A DNA stretch of 47,500 bases from Glandiceps talaboti (lineage: Eukaryota; Hemichordata; Enteropneusta; Spengelidae). Where the stretch lies: positions 4,776,963-4,824,462 of the forward strand of contig NC_135551.1 of NCBI RefSeq assembly GCF_964340395.1, given 5' to 3'. How positions within the stretch are numbered: position 1 is the stretch's first letter; each line of letters begins with the position of its first letter. The position numbers were made by a program, and so were the translations under genes. The notes below the pieces were generated by a model. The model saw nothing but the letters and a program-made list of their open reading frames with translations. It was not told the origin of the DNA and searched no databases. Shown piece by piece: positions 33,333 through 45,300 of the stretch.

Positions 33333-36300
33333 AAGATAAATAAATATTTTCAGGTGTGTACAGAATAAGATAAAAAAATAAATGTTGTTTGTAAACAAAA
33401 AGAAGATAAACCGTTATAGGGTATGTAAACAACAACAAGATAAACAAAACAACTAAATAAACGTGGTACAGTTTGTAAGCCACAGATTGATCAGAGAGCT
33501 GCTGAAATTATGTGTGTATCTGTTTTGTTTATACAACTTTACTGTTTTACATAGGAACATAGTCTTGTGCCAAGAGGTAAAGTTAATTTGATAGGAATGT
33601 CAGTTTCTACAACTATTACATAATAACATTTACCTTTCATTTATTTGTTTATTTATGTACACATAGTGGTATGTAGAGACATCACTGGTTGTTACAATTG
33701 TAAATACCATTGTGCCAAATAACAATGTATTGTTTGGAAACAGCCACTGTCTATATAGTATAACATGTGTACTCACTACATCTATACAGTCACTGGTGGA
33801 TGAATGAAGAAACATTTAAATGAAAAAAGAATAGAATGCCATAGTGTCAATTCTGAATGAATGAAATGAAGGAATGAATGAATGAATGAATGAAGCAATT
33901 TAAATAAGAAATGCTTGGAATGTGATTGACTATAACAGTGTATGTTACATATTACTCTATTACTCGTGTTCTGGCTTTAACAAAGTAATAATTGTAGTCT
34001 AATTCTTTGCACCCACTTGGTTCATTTCAAACATGGTAGCTAAACAACCACCAGACCAAACATTCGGCCTTCCTGGTCTTTTACCTGCAAGGACTAAAAG
34101 TGTAGTCTAATGCTATCCGTCATAGCATCGAATCTGAAGTAATTCTTGGTTTAAACTGGTAAAGAGATAATTCAATACGATGGGTACTGTCTAGACTACT
34201 AAAAGATTTGCTGTCCATAGAGTTTTCTTTGTGCATGAAGAACACTGCCTTTAATACAACAACTACCAACCCTACCCCTAACCCCCAACCCCAACCCCAC
34301 CCTCCATCATGATAGAATACTTTATAGTGTCAGTTTATTGCTTTCACTGGTACAAAACAAAGGTCCATTTCAAAGTCACACAGTTGAACTTTATTTCTAG
34401 CTCTCTACTAATCAGATATTTTTGTTACTTTTACTAAACACTATGAAAACAAGAAAAGAAGGCTAAAGAATCAGGGTGAATTGTTTACATGTTTTCTGTT
34501 TCTTTGACATTGCCAGGCTAAATCTCAAAGTAAAAATCGTAAAGTGTCCTTAACCATCACACCAAAGGGTATTGAACAAATTGATGTGAATACGAATGAA
34601 GATTTAGAAGAAATTTCAATATATAGGTGAGTAAATCTAACTCCTAGATTAATTTACGTATTATGTGCAGAGTAGAACATTCTTGTTATTTTTCGCCTGT
34701 TATAGTCTAGTTTCATATATACATGGAGAGGATAGTGATTGTAGAGAACATCGATCCAGCCACCACTTCAGAGTATATTTCAAGTGTTTTTGCTTAGGTT
34801 TTAGGAACTTTGTAGCTCAGACTGGAGGCTTGTAGTTGGTATGGGCTATTAGCACAACCCAGTTATGGATAGAGTCCAAATCAACTACAAGCCTGTAGAA
34901 TGTAGACTAGCAACATTGATAACAAGAAGGAAATATGGTCAAATGGGCATACTGGTACATTTCCCTACTTTGTAGTTCTAGTTGTAAGATGTTATTGATG
35001 AGGATCACTGCACTGATAAATTATGTGTGAAACACAATGGATTTTATACCTACTTTACCCCCTTTAAGTGGCAATATGGATGAGAATTGGGTATTTATTT
35101 TGGATTTTTTAATTTATAAAACAATTTTATCATGGCTTCCTACTTGGAAAATCAATGTGAAACAGTGTGAAACAATCATAATAAATGTGTAAAATGTTTG
35201 TTATGGTACGTACAATAACATACTTTGTACACATTTTTTTTATAGCTTTCTGCAATGTATAGAGTTACAAAGAAAGACTTAGTCAGTGTTGCTTCACATT
35301 GATTTTCCAATAAAATTGTGCCATACATTAAAAATCCAAAATAAATACACAATCCTCATCCATATGGCCACTTTAACAAAAACTTTGTATACAGGTATGT
35401 AAATAAATTGAAATTTGTAAGTTGTGGGCCAGTGTGAGACTTCTTGCTCTGCACATACAACATAATGTACAGTACCTGATTTGATATTGATACTGTAATT
35501 AAACCAATAACACAGTGATTATTTCAATACATAGTATAACTAGAAAGGTCACAGTGTTTTATAAACTTTTATGTTTGTTTTTATGTGTTACTTACAGAAT
35601 TTCCTATTGTACAGCTGATAAAAGTCACGACAGAGTTTTTGGGTATATTGCAAGAAATTTACAGAATAACACACTGGAATGCCATGCATACCTATGTGGT
35701 AAGAAGAAAAATGTAAGTTTTCATTTATTTCTTTTATATCCACACAGAATACATAGATAGTATTCCCAAACAGATTTTTTTTTCATTCAGCCAAGGAAAA
35801 TATGAGTGAGCTATGGGTCCTTGCAACTAGGAGTTGCTGGATGAGTAGTGACAAACAAAGTTCACGAACATTTTCTGGTTGAATGAGGAAAATATTGGAG
35901 AATAATATAATTATACCTCCTCAAGCATATTTTATGAAAAGGGGGGAAAAATGATGACATTTGATTGTTTCAACTCATATATCGAGCACCGAAGAACCGT
36001 GATATAGACACAGGTTGTTGTAACATAGAGCAATCAAGGTATATAATCCATATTTTCTGTTTAAAGACAATAACTTGGCTTGTGTAACCAAGGTATATCA
36101 TCCATATTTTCTGTTCAAAGACAATAACTTGGCTTGTGTAACCAAGGTATATAATCCATATTTTCTGTTCAAAGACAATAACTTGGCTTGTGTAACCAAG
36201 GAATATCATCCATATTTTCTATTTAAAGACAATAACTTGGCTTGTGTAACCAAGGTATATCATCCATATTTTCTGTTCAAAGATGACAATATCTTGGCTT

Positions 36301-39300
36301 GTGCACATGGTAGACTGTACATCTGTTTAGTCCTGCGTTCAAGTCCTGGCCCCAACCAACATTTCTCCTTCTCAACTTCATTTGGCAGTGATGATGGGCC
36401 TTTTTCAAGTTTTTGACAAATTAATTAATTTTGTTTGATTTACAGTAGCTCAAGATTGCAATGTGACATTTGAATCAGAATGCACCAATCAGGATGGCTG
36501 TTGTTAAATTGTACTAAGAGTTTATTGTATCGACTTCTGTTATAGGCTGAAGAATTATGTCTAACAGTAGCTCAAGCTTTTAATATGGTATTTGGATCAG
36601 AATGCACAAATCAGGATGGCTGTTGTTAAATTGTACTAAGTTTATTGTATCGACTTCTGTTATAGGCTGAAGAATTATGTCTAACAGTAGCTCAAGCTTT
36701 TAATATGGTATTTGGATCAGAATGCACCAATCAGGATGGCTGTTGTTAAATTGTACTAAGAGTTTATTGTATCGACTTCTGTTATAGGCTGAAGAATTAT
36801 GTCTAACAGTAGCTCAAGCTTTCAATATGGCATTTGAATCAGAATGCACCAATCAGGATGGCTGTTGTTAAATTGTACTAAGTTTATTGTATCGACTTCT
36901 GTTATAGGCTGAAGAATTGTGTCTAACAGTAGCTCAAGCTTTCAATATGGTATTTGGATCAGAATGCACCAATCAGGATGGCTGTTGTTAAATTGTACTA
37001 AGAGTTTATTGTATCGACTTCTGTTATAGGCTGAAGAATTATGTCTAACAGTAGCTCAAGCTTTCAATATGGCATTTGAATCAGAATGCTGGGACTCAGA
37101 ACAAGACAGGGAGGAAGAAGAAACTGTTAGTGTTACACCGAAACAAGAAAAAGATGAAGAGAGTTTCGAAGATTTCACATCTTATGAATCAGGTAATTGT
37201 ATGGAAAAAGTCAAGAAAAATGTTCAAAATATGATATACTTTTAGTATACCTGTAGCTGTACTAAGCCTAGTACAGTAGATGGGGTGAAGGTATATCATT
37301 AAAAGTTTGTGTTACTGTGAAATGTTGTATGTTGTTCATTTTCTATGTCTGTCTCATAACCATAATGCAACTTTGCTCGTCACTTCTTGTATGTTCATGT
37401 TAATATACATGTAGAACCATGATATTTCTATAAAATAATTGTTTATGCATAATATTCAAATTCTATGCATAATAGTAGCATGTGATATGCCATTAGCATC
37501 CAAGCAATGTAATTGCAAGCATAGAATGTGCAAAGTTTGCTATTTCTGTTTGTATGTTCTGTATGCACCGCAGTATAATTAAAGATAAACTTATCTTTCA
37601 TCTTTTCATGCTGGCATTTCCATTTCAATACCGATGGCAGGATCACCCAATAAGAAATCAGCCCCACAAGCAATACCAGGTGTTATACCAGTAACCAATG
37701 GGAACTCATCAACCAAATCATCGCCATCACCACAAAATACTTCACTTGTTTCTCAAGGTTCACCGTTCTCATTAAGTCCACCACCTAGACATCCTAAAGG
37801 TAATTTATTCGCTGCTGTAATCTCATGAGACTTCAGTGAGATTTAAATGGGATTTGATGAGATCTCATGAAATTTCGATGAGACTTGGATGAGATTTAAT
37901 CTCATGAGATTTTGATGAAACGTGGAGGAGATTTGATGAGATCTCATGAAATGTCAATGGATTTCTTAAAAGTGAAATATTGAAGTCATTAAATGAGATT
38001 TGAAATTTTAATGACGCACTTAGATGAGATCTCTTTGAAATTGTGAGGAGACTTGGATGACATTTTGATTTTTTATGATGTTTGAAGGCAAGTTTTATGA
38101 GATTCCAGTGAGACTTCTTAAGTTTTGATAAAACTACACAAATTTTTAGATTTTTATGAGGTTATGAAAAACATTCAAAAAGGTTTGATACTTTTTTACA
38201 TTTTTCAGTCATTAAACAGATATGTTCAATCCCTTCCTTAATGACTACTACAGTGTGCCCTCTAAATGACTACTACAGTGTGCCCTCTAAATGACTACTA
38301 CAGTGTGTCATCAAATGATAGCCGAATGTAGTTGTTGTGGGTCAAACTGATAACAACTAGCATTTCTTGTGAGTCACCACATAGTAAGAGATAGGGGAAC
38401 ACCAAATGTTGATGCATCACTAGAAATTTGTGCAGCAGTGGCACGTCAGATTGGCTTAGAGGGCACACTCACCACATAGTAAGAGATAGGGGAACACCAA
38501 AATTTGGTGTGTCACCAGATATTGTGTGTGTCAGTGGTGCATCAAATTGGCTTTGAGGGCACACTGACTACTTCTATAACCAAGTTGCTAAGAGCTGTAA
38601 TGCCTCCTCCAAAATAACATCAAACGCTAGTAATAAATGCCACAAAAGCTATCAAAGTAGGCATGAAATAATGGCTGCCCATTAACAATGAGCAATTTTG
38701 CTAAAGTCCAAGGAGAAGAGAAGAGACTGGATAACTGTGTATAAGTGTGTACGTGTTTATACACTAGTACCCATTAATGAATGATGGTTTAGACCTATTT
38801 TAATGGTTTTCTTTGTCATGCTAGAGGTACTTTAAACGGAGTACTCAGGTTATGAATTACTTGTAAAGGGTCAATCATTTAGAATGTAATGCAATTTCTT
38901 TTCGTATTTTTTGGTGTATTTACTCAATTGTGTATAACTCTAACATCAATGCTAGTAATATTGTTTAAAAGTAATGCTTCTCTTTATACTTAAAAATCCA
39001 ACAATATGACTCCAGTAGGTATTTTTGTTCTAAAATGATCAAAATTGATAGAGTGAAAAAAAGAAGAAAAACCATGGAACATGTCATAAGAACATGACCA
39101 TGAAGTAAAATATTCACATATATTATGATGTTATAATTTGTTAGGGTTGTTATATTATGACATTCTCTCTGACTACCGGGCGGGTGGGGGGTGGGGGGTG
39201 GGGGGTTATTATTAATTGCAATTGTTGGTTCACTGTTCTATTTTAAAGATAACCAGTGTGCCTAGTAATGATTGGAATATACTTCATTCAGGATCACAAT

Positions 39301-42300
39301 AATACAAAATTGTTTTTTCTTGTAAGAAGTCATTAGATAGAAAAGGATAGATGAGCATCCAATTGTAGTATTTTTAAAGAAATTGCTGTTTGTCAAATTT
39401 GCCTGGGGATTGGGGAAGGACACATTGAATCACTCTAAATCAATCATATAACAATAATTATTCATTGTACATAAACTAATTATATAGTGAAAGTTATCAT
39501 AAGATATCCTATGACATATGAATAGTCCATATTTTTGATACAATTTGATTAAAATCTGATGTTTTAGGTGTGTTAGTTGTTGAGTTAGGTCTATTCCCCT
39601 TGAATTATCCTTTGTATTAAAGCTACACTAGCTGCAAGTGGAACAATTTTTTGGATCACCGGCAGTCGTACCTTTAACCCTTTCATGACTGGAGACGAGT
39701 TTTAAATAATTTTGGGAACCAATTTATATGAATATTTTCATAGTTATATTAATATTACTTCATCACGAAATAACATTTCTTTAATTCCAGTCTAAAATGA
39801 AGCTGATATATGCCAAAAACTTATATAAAAACAAGAATTTTGTTCAAATAATTTTGGCGGCAAAGTTTTCAGTACTGAATGGGTTAATTGTTTTCATTGT
39901 GATCACTGCCCTATCAAAGTATTATGGTTGAATGAAACAATTAAATTTTATAAGATTTTAATCAGTTTACTATATTTCAAATCTATCCATTTTAATTTCA
40001 TTCAGAAAGTATATTCAAAAGTAAAATATAATTTTATTTATGATTTTATCATCTTGCCTTATTTACATATTTTATTTCTATTTAAGATGACATTTATTGT
40101 ATTGACTACATGAAAATGAGTGACAGACAACACACCACTTTAAGTGGTACTTAGGAACAACTTTAAGTTGAGAGAGCAAAGTTTCACTTGCTTGAAGTAT
40201 ATTTAACTGTTTGCCAAGGTTAAATCTTTATAAATGAAAAAACCAATAACATTCAGGAGTGAACATTTTTGGCAAAATACAAAGAGATACAAGAGAATAT
40301 CAAAAATATTGATTAAAGAATAATTCAAATTAGATTTACTGTAACATAAAAAGTATAATGCTTTGTGTATTGATCTGTTTTTGTGTGTGAAATATTGAGA
40401 AGTAAACTCAAGTCAACAAAAGTGCATCTCAATCTAAATAATGTGTTAGTTTTAGCATTCTGTATAAAGATGAATTTAACCAAATCAAGTGAATGGGTAC
40501 GGACCAGTGTTCCTATGAGTATGTGTCCCTATCTTACCATCTTCAAATCTATTGTCATTGGCTCTTTTTCAGTGTCATCGTCAGCTCCGTCAGCATCACA
40601 CATGATAGAACGTCATCAAAATAATAATGTACGAATTGGTAAATTATTAGATGTACCGCCACATGGTACTAAATCAACAAATCAACACAGTGCAGATGTT
40701 GAACGTACAACTCAACTCATGAATCAGTGGGTAAGTATTATATATCACGCTACCATTCCTTGGGGATGTTTCGGATTGTCACCTTACCATACCCTGGGAC
40801 TGTCTTAAATTGTCACCCTACCATACCCTAGGACTGTCTTTAATTGTCACTCTACCATGCCCTGGGACTGTCTTAAATTGTCACCCTACCATACCCTAGG
40901 ACTGTCTTTAATTGTCACGCTACCATTCCTTGGGGATGTTTCGGATTGTCACCCTACCATACCCTGGGACTGTCTTAGATTGTCACCCTACCATACCCTG
41001 GGACTGTCTTAGATTGGCACCTAACCATACCCTGGGACTGTCTTAGATTGTCACCTTACCATGCCCTGGGACTGTCTTAAATTGTTACCTTACCATACCC
41101 TGGGACTGTCTTAGATTGTTACCTTACCATGCCCTGGGACTGTCTTAAATTGTTACCTTACCATACCCTGGGACTGTCGTAGATTGTTACCTTACCATGC
41201 CCTGGGACTGTCTTAAATTGTTACCTTACCATACCCTGGGACTGTCTTAGATTGTCACCCTACCATACCCTGGGACTGTCTTAGATTGGCACCTAACCAT
41301 ACCCTGGGACTGTCTTAGATTGTCACCTTACCATGCCCTGGGACTGTCTTAAATTGTTACCTTACCATACCCTGGGACTGTCTTAGATTGTTACCTTACC
41401 ATGCCCTGGGACTGTCTTAAATTGTTACCTTACCATACCCTGGGACTGTCTTAGATTGTTACCTTACCATGCCCTGGGACTGTCTTAAATTGTTACCTTA
41501 CCATACCCTGGGACTGTCTTAGATTGTTACCTTACCATGCCCTGGGACTGTCTTAAATTGTTACCTTACCATACCCTGGGACTGTCTTAGATTGTCACCT
41601 TACCATACCCTGGGACTGTCTTAAATTGTTACCTTACCATACCCTGGGACTGTCTTAAATTGTTACCTTACCATACCCTGGGACTGTCTTAAATTGTTAC
41701 CTTACCATACCCTGGGACTGTCTTAGATTGTTACCTTACCATGCCCTGGGACTGTCTTAAATTGTTACCTTACCATACCCTGGGACTGTCTTAGATTGTT
41801 ACCTTACCATGCCCTGGGACTGTCTTAAATTGTTACCTTACCATACCCTGGGACTGTCTTAAATTGTTACCTTACCATACCCTGGGACTGTCTTAGATTG
41901 TTACCTTACCATACCCTGGGACTGTCTTAAATTGTTACCTTACCATACCCTGGGACTGTCTTAGATTGTTACCTTACCATGCCCTGGGACTGTCTTAAAT
42001 TGTTACCTTACCATACCCTGGGACTGTCTTAGATTGTTACCTTACCATGCCCTGGGACTGTCTTAAATTGTTACCTTACCATACCCTGGGACTGTCTTAG
42101 ATTGTTACCTTACCATACCCTGGGACTGTCTTAAATTGTTACCTTACCATGCCCTGGGACTGTCTTAGATTGTTACCTTACCATGCCCTGGGACTGTCTT
42201 AAATTGTTACCTTACCATACCCTGGGACTGTCTTAGATTGTCACTCTACCATACCCTGGGACTGTCTTAGATTGTCACTCTACCATACCCTGGGACTGTC

Positions 42301-45300
42301 TTAGATTGTCACTCTACCATACCCTGGGACTGTCTTTTCTGATGGACCAATATTTGGTGATCACCTATCCCTTTCAAATATCCCATAAGGAAATTCAGTT
42401 TCTATCATTTTGACCTCCACAAGAATTCGTTGTCGTTCATTACAGCGGGCACACAGCTTGCAAAGAAGAACTTTATTACGGAAGGTTGAACTCTTAAATC
42501 ATGCTCATTACGAGATATTTTACACCAATGTATGTGTGTGTGTTGGGGGGGGGGGGGAGGGGGGGTTGAGTTGTAAGTTTACATGTATGCTTAAAAAAGT
42601 TCAATTTTTCAGACTGCAGGAAATATAGTTGATTGTTATGTTTGCAAACAAGTGTTATAATTAGATTTATTCACTGAGTTATACTTGTAATATTTTTTAT
42701 AGATATTTTTTATCAGTACAAAGTAAAAAGTACTTTTTAACAGACTATGTAGAAGATTGATCCTTGCTTCCGTTACATTAAGAAAAATAAAAAGTGAAAA
42801 TTACGATTTAAGAAAATAAATATTTAATGCCCCCTCATCTTTCTATTAGCAGCGTAGTATCACCGATAGGATAGGAGTATATTTGATCAAAATAATCTAA
42901 AATGTTTGAAATATTGTGAGAGTGAATGTTCATAGACTCTGGGTTCATACTTATATAAAATATTCATGAAAATTCCTACTCACAGTCAAACAATTTCTTT
43001 GAAGTGAATCCCAAACTTTTACTGATATCTTGCCCACATTGTCAGGGGGTAGTATGCTGCAATTTCCAAGACATTGTCTGACCCTGAGTAGAAATTGTCA
43101 CTACTAACTTTGAAATATTGTGTATGTATGTATGTATGTATGTATGTATGTATTGAGGGTAAGGGGTGTATAAATGTTAGAGTTTGATATACATCATAGC
43201 TACATAATATTAGGGAGAGTTCAGTAATGCCACAATACAATTATACCTCAGTGAGTCTTTATTGACATGATTGACACTTCCATGTTGAGTGGACAACATA
43301 TCTATGAAAATTTAAATGGACACATTTTACAAATATGACAATTACAAATGCATTTTAAGTTGATTAACATTTTGAAATGTTATATTGTCATATTTATACA
43401 ATGTTATTATGGTATTATATTATCCCGCATCCAGATTGCACGGAACTCCAGAATACCTTGTGACATCAATTTATCATTTTTAAAACTCTCCTGGGAATAT
43501 AGTGACAGAGTAATTTATTTCATAGGTACTGAAGATTTCTGATCCAACAGCTGTCACTAGAACCCCTGCTGAGTTGCTCTGTGTGCATTCAATACAAACT
43601 CTACCATTTCAATATTTTAATCTTCCATAATTATGAAATCAAAGGAAATATCAGTTGTATGAATTGTTTGACTCTACCTTTAGTTGTTTTTGGATAGTTA
43701 TGTAAGATTTTTACTCACAAGTTTGATGTACAATGCATGATTCATTTATGAACAGTGAGGAAATAGAAACATGTAGATGATGACATGATAAGAATGGATG
43801 GGAGAGTGACATCATTTTACCTTTTGATACCTGGAATACCTAAATAGACTGTCTGACTATCTGTCTGCTAAAACTACACTAGCTGCAATTGGAATGTTTT
43901 TAGAAACTGTTATGTTAAATATACATGTAATGACTTAGTTGTAATATCATACACCCTGAATTTTCACCAGTGTGCCTTCTAAGCCAAGTCGTCTCACCAC
44001 TGATGCATACAGTTTCAAATGACACACCAAAATTTGGTGCTCCCCTACCTCTCTTTGGTGACTCACAAGAAATACCAGTTTTTCTCATTTTGACTCACAA
44101 TAACAAAATTTGGCTATCACTAGAGGGAACACTGGCACTAATCATCTGTTGGTAAATGTATTTGTGAAGCTGTACACTTAATATGGTCTAATAAATCCAA
44201 TCAAATTGATTTCTCAGTCTATGCCAAAAAATCAGCTTCCCAATGTGATCCCAGCTTGAATCTGTTACTGTACAATGTATGGATACAATCGACCGCCAAA
44301 TTAACATGTACCATGTCTAATTATTGGTATTTCAGCAATAAATTTATTGGTTATCTGATGGAATAAAGTAACACTCCAGTTACAGCTAGTGCAGCTGTAA
44401 TAAACTTTGAAGTGTAGAGGTATTAGGAATGATAATACCATTTCCAAAATGTAGAATGATATAGGTGTTGATATGAATATTATTATTAAAGAATAAATAT
44501 GGTCACACAGTTACATGACCATACCAAATATAATGTCCACATAGAAATGGTAATTAATACATCAAATCCCCAAGCCCACAGGCTTACAAGCCACTGTGAA
44601 ATTAAATATTAACAAGTCTATGGAAATATTATACTATTTCTAATCCATATCAGAGAAAGACTTAAAGGTTAATATTGAATTAACATTAAAATTTAGCTGT
44701 TATCTCTTCTTAATCTGTACACAATACTGAAAATCTTAAATGTCAAGATTGGATTAGGGTTAATCTTTAAAAAATTGTTGTCTGAAAGACCTAGGAAAAC
44801 GTTGGTTTTGAACACAGGAATGATCGTTCTATATGATCCACATGGCTACACTTGTTACATAGTAGGAATGGAAGAATGATTCTATGTGATCCATGTGGCT
44901 ACACTTGTTACATAGTAGCAATGGATGACTGATTCTATCTGATCCATATGGCTACACTTAATGTTACATAGTAGCAATGGAAGAATGATTCTATCTGATC
45001 CATGTGGCTATACTTGTTACATAGTAGCAATGCAAGAGCATTTGATTCAAACTTTTTAGTTTTACTTTTATTTAGAATCCAGATTATGTTGACTGCAACT
45101 GAGAAAGGTTAAACAATTTACCTGATTTCGATTCTTAAATTTAATATTATCTAGGAGCATTATTAAATTAAGAATATTATATCAGGATTAAAATGACAAT
45201 AATTACCATAATTCTTCAGTTTTGATAACAATATTTAACTTTGTGATTAAAATATACTTATTTATTGAGTAACAGCGTCATTCTAAACTCAAAATTGAGA

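Larger units (their letters stand above)
36442..37029 (+). repeat. Tandem array of ARH-like exon 5 acceptor units (120/122 bp)
   Basis: Each unit contains a branch-like TACTAAG, the acceptor tract CGACTTCTGTTATAG, the first 20 codons of exon 5, seven codons TNQDGCC and a TAA. Exon-copy starts are at 36546, 36666, 36788, 36908 and 37030 (the functional one), spaced 120, 122, 120 and 122 bp. A 5'-truncated unit begins at about 36443 inside the exon sequence. The length difference is an AG dinucleotide after TACTAAG that is alternately absent and present. The functional copy diverges after Cys156 into the normal exon 5 sequence. Confidence 0.93.

Noticed and set aside
33253-33483. Minus-strand frame with poly-Arg/poly-Cys
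   Set aside because: Product of the CGA/CAA triplet repeat in intron 2.
36075-36416. 113-codon open frame with a repeating 18-residue peptide
   Set aside because: It is the in-frame reading of the 54-bp intronic tandem repeat; it has no splice sites or similarity supporting an exon.
40748-42338. Regularly spaced short repeats resembling a CRISPR array
   Set aside because: Units are directly adjacent with no variable spacers, and the context is a eukaryotic intron: a minisatellite.
43435-43543. Possible extra ARH-like exon after CCGCATCCAG, ending GTEDF-stop
   Set aside because: It would end the protein before exon 9, whose DDTSLDDCF motif matches ARH well; exon 8 joins exon 9 in phase without it.
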